64,000 bases of DNA from Alphaproteobacteria bacterium (GTDB lineage: Bacteria > Pseudomonadota > Alphaproteobacteria > Caulobacterales > Caulobacteraceae): contig JANYET010000034.1 of assembly GCA_025359785.1 (NCBI GenBank), forward strand, positions 35,712-99,711, given 5' to 3'. The notes under the pieces are model-generated. The model saw only the letters and a program-made list of their open reading frames with translations. It made no database searches and had not been told where the DNA came from. The first letter of the stretch is position 1. Each line of letters opens with the position of its first letter. A program made the position numbers and the translations under genes. Shown in pieces: positions 9,725-18,974 of the stretch.

Positions 9725-10222
9725 ATGGAACGGCCAGACTACATCGACCATTGGCGCAATCTTGAGAACCCGGCCGCCGACCGCTATCCGGGCGATGACG
9801 AGCTGCAGTCGCTGGGCGCGCCGCTTGGCCGCGCGCTCGGCCTCACCCGGATCGGCATCCACCACATCCGGCTGTTGCCCGGCCGCCGCACCTCTTACCC
9901 CCACGCCGAGAGCGCCGAGGAGGAGTTCGCCTATGTGCTGGAGGGCCGGCCCGATGTCTGGATCGATGGGGTGCTGCACGGCCTCGTCCCCGGCGACGCC
10001 GTGGCCTTCCCGGCCGGGACAGGCGTCTGCCACACCTTCCTCAACAACACCGCCGAGACGGTACGCCTGCTGGTGGTGGGCGAACGGCCGAAGGACGAGA
10101 ACCAGGTCCACTACCCGCTGAACCCGGCCTATCAGGCCACGCGTCAGGACGCCTGGACGGACGTCCCGCCGAGACCCCTCGGCGGGCACGACGGGATCGC
10201 CCGGGCCGGATCGAAAAGCTAG
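9725..10222 (+). CDS. Cupin domain protein
   Basis: 165 aa from ATG 9725, chosen for the GAGGA site about 7 nt upstream. A single conserved beta-barrel carries cupin motif 1 (LLPGRRTSYPHAES..EEFAYVLEG) and motif 2 (GDAVAFPAGTGVCHTFLNN), including candidate metal ligands His and Glu. Such small cupins are often sugar-binding or metal-dependent enzymes of unknown substrate. The stop overlaps the stop of convergent lysS by a few bases. Confidence 0.82.
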   Translation: MERPDYIDHWRNLENPAADRYPGDDELQSLGAPLGRALGLTRIGIHHIRLLPGRRTSYPHAESAEEEFAYVLEGRPDVWIDGVLHGLVPGDAVAFPAGTGVCHTFLNNTAETVRLLVVGERPKDENQVHYPLNPAYQATRQDAWTDVPPRPLGGHDGIARAGSKS

Positions 10223-11898
10223 GCCACGAGGTCTCCGGCCAAGGCCCGCTCGATCAGCGCAATCGTCCGGTCGACGCCGAAGATCGCCGTGAAAGAGCCG
10301 AAGCGGGGGCCCTGGCTCTGGCCCAGCAGCACCTCGTAGAGGGCCGAGAACCAGGCGCGCAGCGGCTCGAAACCGGCGCCCTTGCCGACCTCGAAGACCT
10401 CGTTCTGGATCGCCTCGGCGTCTGCCCCGGCCGGAAGGGCCTTCAGCTTGGCGACCAGGGCTTCCATGGCCGCCCGCTCCCGGTCGTCGGGTGCGCGGAA
10501 GGTCTTCGCCGGCTTCACGAAGTCCTCATAGTAGTTGATCGCATAGCCGGCCAGCTGGTCCAGCAGCGGCTGGGTGGCCGGCGTCGCGTCGGGGATGTAG
10601 CGCTCCAGGAAGCCCCACAGGATGTCCTTGGTGGAGGCGTCAGCGGCCGACACCAGGTTGAGCAGCAGCGAGAAACTGACGGGCGAGCCATGCGAAGGCG
10701 GCGCGCCGCGGTGGACGTGCCAGGCGGGATTGTCGATGGCCACGGCGTTGGCCGCCTCCGCGCGGGCGCGGTTGAAGGCGTCGAGGTGGCTCAGATATTC
10801 GTCCGTGGCCTTGGGGATGACGTCGAAATAGAGCCGCTTGGCCGACTTCGGCGACTGGAACATGTAGTAGGCGAGGCTCTGCGGCGTGCCGTAGCGCAGC
10901 CACTCCTCCATGGTCAGGCCGTTGCCCTTGGACTTGGAGATTTTCTGATTGTTCTCGTCCATGAACAACTCGAAGTGGAAGGCCTCCGGCGGCTCGCCAC
11001 CCAGCGCGCGGACGATCTTGTTCGACACCCGCACGCTATCGATCAGGTCCTTGCCGGACGCTTCGAAATCCACGTTCAGCGCGGTCCAGCGCGCCGCCCA
11101 GTCAGGCCGCCATTGCAGCTTCACATGGCCGCCGGTGACCGGCGTCTCGGTGATCGTCCCGTCCTCGTCCTCATAGGTGATGGTGCCCTTCTCGACGTTG
11201 CGGGAAAGGGTCGGCGCCTGCAGCACGCGGCCGGACTTCGGGCTGATCGGCAGGAAGGGCGAATAGGTGGCGCGCCGCTCTTCGCCCAGGGTCGGCAGCA
11301 TGATCGCCTGCACCGCCTCGAACCGTTCGAGGATGCGCAGCAGCACGGCGTCCAGGCCGCCCGACTTGTAGGTCTCCGTCGACGACATGAAGGTGTAGTC
11401 GAAGCCGAAGCTGTCGAGGAACGCGCGGACCCGGGCGTTGTTGTGGGCCCCAAAGCTCTCGTATTCCCCGAACGGGTCGCGGACCGAGGTCACCGGCTTG
11501 TCGCGGTCCTCTTCCAGCATCGCGCGGTTCGGCAGGTTGTCCGGAATCTTGCGGAAACCGTCCATGTCGTCGGAGAACACGATCAGCTGGGTCGGGATGG
11601 CGTCCTCGGTGAGCGCCCGGAAGGCGTTGCGCACCATGGTCGGCCGCGCCGCCTCGCCGAAGGTGCCCATGTGCGGCAGGCCCGACGCGCCATAGCCGCA
11701 CTGGAAGATCACCGGCCGGTTCAGCGCCGGGATGGCCTGGACGGCGTCGGCGAAAGCGCCTTGCGCGAACAGCGTCGCGGCCAGATCGCGCTCAGCGTCG
11801 GAGAGCCGCAGTTTGAGGATACGCGCCAGCAGCAGGCGGGCTTGTTCGAACGGCCAGCTCTTGGCGTCGCGGGCTTGGGCGGAAAGACCAGTCAACAT
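10219..11898 (-). CDS. lysS: Class I lysyl-tRNA synthetase
   Basis: 559 aa. Charges tRNA-Lys with lysine. It belongs to the class I, archaeal-type LysRS rather than the class II enzyme of most bacteria. The Rossmann catalytic core shows the HIGH-like motif GASGLPHMGTFGE around residue 56 and the KMSKS-like motif KISKSKGNG. Class I LysRS is known from alphaproteobacteria, spirochaetes and archaea. ATG 11898 is the only start giving the expected N-terminus. I see no class II lysS in the window. Confidence 0.95.
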   Translation of the reverse strand: MLTGLSAQARDAKSWPFEQARLLLARILKLRLSDAERDLAATLFAQGAFADAVQAIPALNRPVIFQCGYGASGLPHMGTFGEAARPTMVRNAFRALTEDAIPTQLIVFSDDMDGFRKIPDNLPNRAMLEEDRDKPVTSVRDPFGEYESFGAHNNARVRAFLDSFGFDYTFMSSTETYKSGGLDAVLLRILERFEAVQAIMLPTLGEERRATYSPFLPISPKSGRVLQAPTLSRNVEKGTITYEDEDGTITETPVTGGHVKLQWRPDWAARWTALNVDFEASGKDLIDSVRVSNKIVRALGGEPPEAFHFELFMDENNQKISKSKGNGLTMEEWLRYGTPQSLAYYMFQSPKSAKRLYFDVIPKATDEYLSHLDAFNRARAEAANAVAIDNPAWHVHRGAPPSHGSPVSFSLLLNLVSAADASTKDILWGFLERYIPDATPATQPLLDQLAGYAINYYEDFVKPAKTFRAPDDRERAAMEALVAKLKALPAGADAEAIQNEVFEVGKGAGFEPLRAWFSALYEVLLGQSQGPRFGSFTAIFGVDRTIALIERALAGDLVA

Positions 11899-11979
11899 GG
11901 CGCTGGCGGTAGCCCCCGAGGCGCACGCGCTCAAGCGGAGTTTTGACGCGCTGTCATGAAGCTGGGCTATGTTGCGGCC

Positions 11980-12984
11980 ATGATCCGACGCCTTGCCCCC
12001 CTCGCCGCCGCCCTTGCGGCCGTCCTCGCCCTCGCCGCCTGCGCCAAGCCCACACCCAAGGCCGAGGCCCAGACGACGCTCACCTTCTCCATCGTCTCTA
12101 CCGAGGCGACCCAGACCCAGATGCAGGAATGGGGGCCATTCCTGAAGGACATGGAAAAGGCCACCGGCCTGACCGTGAAGCCCTTCTTCGGCTCGAACTA
12201 TTCGGCGCTCGTCGAGGCCATGCGGTTCAAGCAGTCGGACCTCGGCTGGTTCACCAACCAGTCGGGCCTGGAGGCGGTGCGCCGGGCCGGCGGCGAGGTG
12301 TTCGCGCGCACCACCCATCCCAAGGGCGCCGACGGCTATCAAGGCGTGATCATCGTCAAGAAAGGATCAGGCATCACGCTCGACCGCCTGCTCAAATGCG
12401 ATCACACGCTGGACTTCGGCATGGGCGATGCGAAGTCGACCTCGGGCACGCTCGCGCCCAACACATACCTCTTCGGGCCGCGCGGCATCGATCCGGCGAA
12501 ATGCTTCAAGACCGTCCGCTCGGCCAGCGCCGAGGCCAATCTCTATTCCGTGGGCAACGGCACGATACCGGCGGCCACCGACAATACGCGCTCAATGGAC
12601 CGGCTGGCGGCGATCGGTACGCCGCAGGCCAGGAAGGTGCTGGACGCGATCCAGGTGATCTGGACCTCGCCGACCATCCCGGAAGACCCGATGGTCTGGC
12701 GCGCCGACCTCGATCCAGCGGTGAAGAAGAAGGTCGCCGACTTCATCTTCAGCTACGGCGTCGGCGACACAGACGAGGCCAAACGCCAGCGCGCGATCCT
12801 GGAGCGCATCCAGACCGGCGCCTTCAAACATGCCGACAACGCTCACTTGCTGCCGGTTCGCGAGATGGAGGCGACGGGCGAGATGGTGCAGGCGAAAGCG
12901 AAGGGTGATGCCGCCGCGCTCGCCGCCGCCCAGGCCAAACTCGACCGGGTCCACAAGGAGATGGCGGCCGCGCCGAAGTCCTAG
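11980..12984 (+). CDS. PhnD-like phosphate/phosphonate-binding lipoprotein (orphan)
   Basis: 334 aa from ATG 11980 (an in-frame ATG lies at 11956). The signal sequence ends in a lipobox, LALAAC, so the protein should be lipid-anchored. The mature domain has features of the PhnD/PtxB family of solute-binding proteins: [11 protein letters not shown] at the start, [20 protein letters not shown] and [17 protein letters not shown]. In transporters these bind phosphonate, phosphite or phosphate and deliver it to PhnCE. No permease or ATPase gene is next to it, so it must work with an unlinked transporter or act as a sensor. Confidence 0.85.
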   Translation: MIRRLAPLAAALAAVLALAACAKPTPKAEAQTTLTFSIVSTEATQTQMQEWGPFLKDMEKATGLTVKPFFGSNYSALVEAMRFKQSDLGWFTNQSGLEAVRRAGGEVFARTTHPKGADGYQGVIIVKKGSGITLDRLLKCDHTLDFGMGDAKSTSGTLAPNTYLFGPRGIDPAKCFKTVRSASAEANLYSVGNGTIPAATDNTRSMDRLAAIGTPQARKVLDAIQVIWTSPTIPEDPMVWRADLDPAVKKKVADFIFSYGVGDTDEAKRQRAILERIQTGAFKHADNAHLLPVREMEATGEMVQAKAKGDAAALAAAQAKLDRVHKEMAAAPKS

Positions 12985-13418
12985 GTCGACGAGTCGCCAC
13001 TCAGCAGGAAATGCCCCCGCAGCGCGGCGAACGGCTGGTCGCGGTCCTCCTGCCAGGCCTCCACATGCACATTGGCGATGCGGCGGCCGACCTTGCGCAG
13101 GTCCGCCCGCGCGTAGGCCGTCTGGGCCCGGCCGGGCCGCAGATATTCGATGGTGATGTCGATGGTCTTGTGAACCCGCGGCGACGGCTGGGCCACCGAG
13201 AGCTGCGCCAGGGCGGTCATTTCCAGGAACGCGCCGATCACTCCGCCGTGCAGGGCCGGCAGGAAGGTGTTGCCCACCAGGTGGGGCGCGAATGGCAGGA
13301 TGGCGGTCATCTCGTCGCCCGCCAGCTCGGCGCGCATGCCGAGGAAGCGCACGTAGGGCACCCGCTGCAAGAAGGTCTCGAGCTGTTCAGCCGGGGTCTT
13401 TGGGCCGGCCGTGGTCAT
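12981..13418 (-). CDS. PaaI-type hotdog thioesterase (downstream of a pair)
   Basis: 145 aa hotdog-fold protein. [21 protein letters not shown] is the PaaI/4HBT motif carrying the HGG signature and the acidic residue of the central helix. [12 protein letters not shown] is the matching strand. Such proteins hydrolyse acyl-CoA or aryl-CoA thioesters. It follows a second thioesterase gene with an ATGA overlap (stop and start share bases 13415-13418), so the two are translationally coupled and may form a heteromer. Confidence 0.87.
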   Translation of the reverse strand: MTTAGPKTPAEQLETFLQRVPYVRFLGMRAELAGDEMTAILPFAPHLVGNTFLPALHGGVIGAFLEMTALAQLSVAQPSPRVHKTIDITIEYLRPGRAQTAYARADLRKVGRRIANVHVEAWQEDRDQPFAALRGHFLLSGDSST

Positions 13419-13867
13419 GACGCCGGGTCCGGGCGCGGCCGGTTGACCACGAAGGCGGCCTGGGCGGTGGCGATCAGGTCGCCGCGGTCGACGTCCCACG
13501 CCTCGGCCCGCACGAAGGCGACGGTGCGGGTGATCTTGTAGCAGTGGGCCTCGGCCACCACCCCCGCGCGCGGCGCGGCGGGGCGCATGTAGTCGATCCG
13601 CAGGTCCAGGGTGGCGGTAGAAAACGGCTCCGTTCCCGCCGCCGCCGCGCAGGCTAGGCCGCAGGTGTGGTCCAGGAGGCTGGTCACCACCCCTCCGGCG
13701 ATCACCTCGGTGTCGGGATCGCCCACCAGGTCCGCGCGCCACGGGACGTCCAGCGATCCCCGGCCGGGTGAGACCGAGACGAACCGGAACCCCAGGGCGG
13801 CGGCCTGCGGCACGCTGGTGGTCATGCTTCGCGCCATATCGCGCACGATGTCGGGGACGTCAGCCAT
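13415..13867 (-). CDS. PaaI-type hotdog thioesterase (upstream of a pair)
   Basis: 150 aa. EVIAGGVVTSLLDHTCGLAC corresponds to the HGGxxxxxxD thioesterase helix but with AGG in place of HGG, and LDLRIDYMRPA is the next conserved strand. The family hydrolyses thioesters of CoA. The start MADVPDIVRDMARSM is chosen from the conserved helix that precedes the hotdog domain. It overlaps the second thioesterase by 4 nt and is divergent from the exonuclease gene. Confidence 0.85.
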   Translation of the reverse strand: MADVPDIVRDMARSMTTSVPQAAALGFRFVSVSPGRGSLDVPWRADLVGDPDTEVIAGGVVTSLLDHTCGLACAAAAGTEPFSTATLDLRIDYMRPAAPRAGVVAEAHCYKITRTVAFVRAEAWDVDRGDLIATAQAAFVVNRPRPDPAS

Positions 13868-13942
13868 GCGCCAAGGCGGTAGGGCCGAACGCGGCGCTGC
13901 GTCAATGCGAACCCGCTCGCCATGTCCTACATTAGGCTCCTG

Positions 13943-14953
13943 ATGATCCGGCCCCAGGACCTGCTCTGCCCGAAACCCGAAGGGCTCTATTGCCCGCCCG
14001 GCGATTTCTACATCGACCCCGTGCGGCCGGTGGCGCGCGCGGTGATCACCCACGGCCATGCCGACCACGCCCGCGCCGGCCACGGCGCGGTGCTGGCCAC
14101 GCCGCAGACCCTGGACATCATGGGCGAGCGCTATGGCCTGGACTTCGCCCAGACCGTGCAGGCCGGCGCCTATGGCGAAAAGTTCGCCCGCGACGATGTC
14201 GAGGTGACGCTGGTCCCCGCCGGCCATGTGCTGGGCTCGGCCCAGGCGGTGGTCCGGTGGAAGGGCCTGACCATGGTGGTCTCCGGTGACTACAAGCGCC
14301 GCCGCGATCCGACCTGTCCGGCCTTCGAACCGATCCCCTGCGACGTGTTCATCTCCGAGGCGACCTTCGGACTGCCGGTGTTCCGCCATCCGGACGACCG
14401 CGAGGAGATCGCCCGCCTGCTGCGCTCCGTGGCGCAGTTCCCGGAGCGTAGCCACCTGGTCGGCGCCTATGCGCTCGGCAAGGCCCAGCGGATCATCCGC
14501 CTGCTGCGCGAGGCCGGCTGGGACCGGCCGATCCATGTCCACGGCGCGCTGGAGCGGCTGAACGCGCTCTACGAACGCCACGGCATCGACCTTGGCCCGC
14601 TGGAGCCGGCGACCACGGGCAAGAAGCCGGACTTCGCGGGCCAGATCGTCATCGCCCCGCCGTCGGCCACCCAGGACCGCTGGAGCCGCCGCTTCCCCGA
14701 TCCCGTCACCGCCTTCGCCTCCGGCTGGATGCAGGTCCGGGCCCGCGCCCGCCAGCGTGGCGTCGAACTGCCGCTGGTGATCAGCGACCACGCCGACTGG
14801 GACGAGCTTACCGCCACCGTCGATGAACTGCGCCCCGGCGAACTCTGGATCACCCACGGCCGCGAGGAGGCGCTCGCCCGCTGGGCGGAACTGCACGGCG
14901 TGCCCGCCCGCGCCATGGCGCTGGTGGGCTATGAGGAAGAGGACGATGACTGA
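13943..14953 (+). CDS. Ligase-associated DNA exonuclease (MBL/beta-CASP fold)
   Basis: 336 aa. The metallo-beta-lactamase metal site HGHADHA opens the protein (near residue 37), followed by AGHVLGSAQ and SGDYKRR. The later HVHGALERL and SDHADWDEL segments belong to the beta-CASP part of the SNM1/mRNA-3'-end-processing nuclease family. The sister ATP-dependent ligase gene begins 24 bp downstream, the arrangement of the bacterial Lhr-helicase DNA-repair cluster. ATG 13943 is preferred over 13922 because MIRPQDLL begins the conserved part. Confidence 0.88.
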   Translation: MIRPQDLLCPKPEGLYCPPGDFYIDPVRPVARAVITHGHADHARAGHGAVLATPQTLDIMGERYGLDFAQTVQAGAYGEKFARDDVEVTLVPAGHVLGSAQAVVRWKGLTMVVSGDYKRRRDPTCPAFEPIPCDVFISEATFGLPVFRHPDDREEIARLLRSVAQFPERSHLVGAYALGKAQRIIRLLREAGWDRPIHVHGALERLNALYERHGIDLGPLEPATTGKKPDFAGQIVIAPPSATQDRWSRRFPDPVTAFASGWMQVRARARQRGVELPLVISDHADWDELTATVDELRPGELWITHGREEALARWAELHGVPARAMALVGYEEEDDD

Positions 14954-14977
14954 CTCCTCTCTTCCGCGGGTTTTCAG

Positions 14978-16594
14978 TTGAAAGCCTTCGCAGAGCTCCT
15001 CGACCGCCTCTCGCTCACGGCCTCGCGCAACGCCAAGCTGACCCTGGTGCGCGACTATCTGCGGCAGACGCCGGACCCGGACCGCGGCTGGGCGCTGGCG
15101 GCGCTGACCGGCGAGCTGTCGTTCGACGCGGCCAAGCCCGCCTTCATCCGCAAGGCGGTGGAAGCGCGGATGGATCCGCAGCTGTTCGCGTGGTCCTACG
15201 ACTATGTGGGCGACCTGGCCGAGACCGTGGCCTTGGTCTGGCCGGCGCGCCCTGGCGCTAACCGCGAGCCGCAGCTTTCCGAGGTGGTCGATGCCCTGCG
15301 CGGCGCGACCCGGCCCGAGGTCCAGCGGCTGATCGAGGGCTGGCTGGATGCGCTGCAGCCCACCGGCCGTTGGGCGCTGCTGAAGCTGATGACAGGCGGC
15401 CTGCGCGTCGGCCTGACGGCGCGCCTCGCCAAGCGGGCGGTGGCCGACATGGGCGCGGAGCCCGTCCCGGCGGTGGAGATCGAGGAGCTGTGGCACGCGC
15501 TGCATCCGCCCTATGAGGACCTGTTCGCCTGGCTCGAGGGCCACGGCGAGCGGCCGTCGTCGGACAATCCGGGGCGCTTCCGGCCCGCCATGCTGGCTCA
15601 GGCCCTCGACGAGGCCGTGGATTTCGGCAAGCTCGATCCGGCCGACTACAGCGCCGAGTGGAAGTGGGACGGCATCCGCGTCCAGGCGGTCAACGAGGGC
15701 GGCGTGCGCCGGCTCTACACCCGCACCGGCGACGACATTTCCAAGGGCTTTCCCGATGTCGTCGATGCGCTGACCGCCGAGGGGTCGATCGACGGCGAAC
15801 TGCTGGTCATGCGCGACGGCAGGATCGCCAGCTTCGGTGACCTGCAGCAGCGGTTGAACCGCAAGAGCGTCGACGCCAAGCTGCTGGCCAAGTTCCCGGC
15901 CGGCATCCGCGCCTACGACCTGCTGGCCGAAGGACCCGAGGACACGCGGCCCCTGCCCTTCGCCGAGCGGCGTCGGCGGCTCGAAGCCTTCGTGGCGCGG
16001 GAGCAAAGCGACCGCATCGACCTGTCGCCGATCCAACCCTTCGCCACCTGGGCGGAGCTGACGGCGCTCAGGGCCAATCCGCCGGCCGGCGACCCACAGG
16101 TCTCCGAGGGCCTGATGCTGAAACGCCTGGACTCGATCTACGAGGCCGGCCGGCCCAAGGGGCCCTGGTTCAAGTGGAAGCGCGACCCGTTGCTGATCGA
16201 CGCGGTGCTGATGTACGCCCAGCGCGGGCACGGCAAGCGGTCGAGCTTCTATTCCGACTACACCTTCGGGGTCTGGACGGAAGACGACGCCGGCCAGCGG
16301 GTGCTGACCCCGGTCGGTAAGGCCTATTTCGGCTTCACCGACGAGGAACTCAAGCAGATCGACAAGTTCGTCCGCGACAACACGCTCGAGCGCTTCGGGC
16401 CGGTCCGCTCGGTCCGCGCCGAGCCGCACCATGGCCTGGTCTTCGAAGTGGCGTTCGAGGGCCTGCAACGCTCCACGCGCCACAAGTCCGGCGTGGCCAT
16501 GCGCTTCCCGCGCATCAATCGCCTGCGCTGGGACAAGCCGCCCGGCGAGGCCGACGCGCTTTCGACCCTTGAGCGCATGCTGGCGGCTCAGTAG
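14978..16594 (+). CDS. ATP-dependent DNA ligase (Lhr-cluster type)
   Basis: 538 aa, starting with TTG 14978 because no ATG or GTG in frame is close enough to keep the N-terminal domain. Domains in order are an N-terminal alpha-helical DNA-binding domain (about 1-190), the adenylation domain with the nucleotidyl-lysine motif EWKWDGIRVQ near residue 228, and motif III (SIDGELLVM). Next come motif IV (EGLMLKR), motif V (WFKWKRDPLLIDAVLMY) and an OB-fold. It seals nicks using ATP, unlike the NAD-dependent LigA. It is coupled with the exonuclease gene. The partner Lhr helicase and phosphoesterase genes do not follow. Confidence 0.93.
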   Translation: MKAFAELLDRLSLTASRNAKLTLVRDYLRQTPDPDRGWALAALTGELSFDAAKPAFIRKAVEARMDPQLFAWSYDYVGDLAETVALVWPARPGANREPQLSEVVDALRGATRPEVQRLIEGWLDALQPTGRWALLKLMTGGLRVGLTARLAKRAVADMGAEPVPAVEIEELWHALHPPYEDLFAWLEGHGERPSSDNPGRFRPAMLAQALDEAVDFGKLDPADYSAEWKWDGIRVQAVNEGGVRRLYTRTGDDISKGFPDVVDALTAEGSIDGELLVMRDGRIASFGDLQQRLNRKSVDAKLLAKFPAGIRAYDLLAEGPEDTRPLPFAERRRRLEAFVAREQSDRIDLSPIQPFATWAELTALRANPPAGDPQVSEGLMLKRLDSIYEAGRPKGPWFKWKRDPLLIDAVLMYAQRGHGKRSSFYSDYTFGVWTEDDAGQRVLTPVGKAYFGFTDEELKQIDKFVRDNTLERFGPVRSVRAEPHHGLVFEVAFEGLQRSTRHKSGVAMRFPRINRLRWDKPPGEADALSTLERMLAAQ

Positions 16595-18963
16595 GCCGCG
16601 AACAGGGTGACGCCGAGCGTCGTGGGCCGCTGCGGCGTGATCTGGCGCGACTGGGCTGGATTGAACTGGTTGCCGAAGGCGAAGGTGTCGCTGAACGCGT
16701 TGGTGGGGTTGGTCAGGAAGATCTGCCCGCCGTAGCGGCCGCGGCGAACCTCGACCATCAGCTTGGTGCGGACATAGCCGCCCATCTCCGGGAAGCCGGT
16801 GGCGAAGGTCACGTGACTGCGCCCGACATAGGAGGTCTCACCGGCCAGCCGCAGCAGGACGCCGTCGAGGATCGGCCGCTCATAGCTCACCATCGCGCCG
16901 CCGGAGAAGGGCGGCGCATTGGGCAGGCCGTTGACCAGCAGCGTCAGGAAGCTGAGGTTCGGGTTGAGCGTCTGGGTATCGTTGTAGCGGCCGTTCAATT
17001 CCAGGGTCAGGCCGCCGGAACGCCAGGCGATTTCGGTCTCCACGCCGCGCACCTTCGCGTCGCCGACATTGGTCGTGTAGGGGATGCCGGACGGCTGGTA
17101 CTCGTCGGTCTGGATGTCATTCCACAGCGCGTAGTAGATCGCTGAATTCATCGACAGGCGCCGGTCGAACCCCTGTAATTTCAGGCCGATCTCATAGTTG
17201 CGCAGCTTGTCCGGGGCATAGACGGCCTGGCTTTCCGGCAAGGGTTCGGTGCCTCCGGAATTGAAGCCGCCGGCGCGATAGCCTTCCGAATAGACGGCGT
17301 AGACCAGGTTTCCGCCGCCGAACTCGTGCTGCAGGGAAATCTTCGGCGCGAAGGTATGGAACCGGGCGGACCGGTCGAGCTCGCGGGGTCGGAAGTTCTC
17401 GCTCTCGGATTCCACATGGCTGCGGGTGTGGGTCAGGATCGAGAAGATCCGGCCGCCGACCGCCAGCGTCCAGTCCGGCGCGAGCGCGTAGGACGCCTCG
17501 CCATAGACCGCGACCTCGTCGATCTGGTCGCGCCGGTTGTCGCTGTAGGCGGTGGTGTCCGCGCCGGCCGCGCGGTGCGCCGTGAAGGTGCTGGGCGAGT
17601 GTTCGGTGGTGCTGGCGCCGTAGACCCCGGCCAGCCATTGGAACCGCCCGGTGCCGCGTGAGGTCAGATAGAGGTCCTCCACCAGCATGGTCGTGGAGGT
17701 GCGCTCGAAATAGGCCGAGGTCAGCGCGCCCCGGGTGAACAGATCCTGCGAGGCGGTGGCGTCGTAGAGGCTGCCGTAGGCGTGCTGCACGACGCCGGTC
17801 GATGAGGTCAGTTCGCCCCAGCTCCAGGCGCGTTTGACCTGGGCGGTCCACAGCGAAATGTCGTTGGTGTGCGGCTCGGCGATCCGGTTGTCGCGCGTCA
17901 GGCCGCGTCCGTTGGTGGTATATTGCGTGTCGTCCGACTTCAGATGCTGGTCCGTGCCGGTGAGCAGGATCGTCCAGTAGTCCCGGGGCTCGATCAGCAC
18001 CGAAAGCCGCGCGCCCCGGCGCTCGGTGCGGTTGACCTGCTTCTTGCCCAGCCGGACGTCATCCAGATAACCGCCATCGACCTGGTCGTAGGCGGTCAGC
18101 CGCACGCCGATCCGGTCCGAGACGATGGGCACGTTGACATAGCCCTCGATGGCTCCGCTGGGCCCGCCACGGTCGGTCAGGGCTCCGGTGACGCTGCCGT
18201 CGGCCGAGAATTCGTTGAGGTTCGGCTTGTTGGAGATGATCCGGTAGATGCCGCTCAGGAAGCCCGCGCCATAGAGCGCGCCCTGCGGACCGCGGGCGAT
18301 TTCGACGCGCTGGACGTCGGCCAGCCGCAGGTCGGGATCCGGCGCGTTGTAGTTGAGCGGGATGTCGTCGAGGTAGGTCGCCACCGTCGAGCGGGCGCGC
18401 CCGGTATAGGCCCCGTCCGAGAGGCCCCGCAGCAGCAGCTTGTCGCGGGCTGGGCCCAGGTTGGTCGACAGCATGCTGAGGCGCGCCGCGCCCTCCGCAG
18501 CGTCGCTGGCGCCGCTGGCCTGCAGGTCCGCGCCGCTGACGGCGGTGACCGCGACAGCCAGTTGCCGCGGGTCGCGCACCCGCTTGGTCGCGGTCACCAG
18601 CAGCTCCGAGACCGAGACCGGAACCACCGCTGGCCTGGCCGCGGCCGGGCGCGACACCGCGGAGATCTGGATGGTGTTCGGCGCGATTTCCTTCCAGGTG
18701 CAGGGCGCGCCGGCCAGGACCCTGTCCAGCGCCTGCTCGACGGTCAGCGGCCCCGCCAGCGCCTCGCGCGAGACGCCGCCGCAGGCGCCCGCGCCGAGCA
18801 GGGTGATATTGGCCTGCTGGGCCAGGTCGAGCAGGGCTTCGGCATAGGGCTTGGGCTCGATCCGGAAGCGGACAAGCACCAGCGCGGCCTGGGCATATCC
18901 CGTCCAGCTCACCGCCATGGCGGTAAGCGCGACCGCGGCCGCGAAGTCCCGACGCCCGTGAAT
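16588..18963 (-). CDS. TonB-dependent receptor with N-terminal STN signalling domain (probable ATT start)
   Basis: 791 aa if translation starts at ATT 18963. Only that codon gives a normal signal peptide, with charged HGRR, a hydrophobic run and cleavage after YAQA. GGCGGAAG lies just upstream and overlaps the fecR stop. The first in-frame ATG (18918) would cut the signal peptide in half. The STN domain (about 30-105) is followed by a TonB box, a plug (LLLRGLSDGAY, GPQGALYGAG) and a barrel ending in aromatic Tyr. STN-bearing receptors pass a surface signal to FecR. It lies in an operon with the sigma factor and FecR; the ligand is probably a ferric siderophore. Confidence 0.9.
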   Translation of the reverse strand: MHGRRDFAAAVALTAMAVSWTGYAQAALVLVRFRIEPKPYAEALLDLAQQANITLLGAGACGGVSREALAGPLTVEQALDRVLAGAPCTWKEIAPNTIQISAVSRPAAARPAVVPVSVSELLVTATKRVRDPRQLAVAVTAVSGADLQASGASDAAEGAARLSMLSTNLGPARDKLLLRGLSDGAYTGRARSTVATYLDDIPLNYNAPDPDLRLADVQRVEIARGPQGALYGAGFLSGIYRIISNKPNLNEFSADGSVTGALTDRGGPSGAIEGYVNVPIVSDRIGVRLTAYDQVDGGYLDDVRLGKKQVNRTERRGARLSVLIEPRDYWTILLTGTDQHLKSDDTQYTTNGRGLTRDNRIAEPHTNDISLWTAQVKRAWSWGELTSSTGVVQHAYGSLYDATASQDLFTRGALTSAYFERTSTTMLVEDLYLTSRGTGRFQWLAGVYGASTTEHSPSTFTAHRAAGADTTAYSDNRRDQIDEVAVYGEASYALAPDWTLAVGGRIFSILTHTRSHVESESENFRPRELDRSARFHTFAPKISLQHEFGGGNLVYAVYSEGYRAGGFNSGGTEPLPESQAVYAPDKLRNYEIGLKLQGFDRRLSMNSAIYYALWNDIQTDEYQPSGIPYTTNVGDAKVRGVETEIAWRSGGLTLELNGRYNDTQTLNPNLSFLTLLVNGLPNAPPFSGGAMVSYERPILDGVLLRLAGETSYVGRSHVTFATGFPEMGGYVRTKLMVEVRRGRYGGQIFLTNPTNAFSDTFAFGNQFNPAQSRQITPQRPTTLGVTLFAAY

Positions 18964-18974
18964 TGTCTTCCGCC

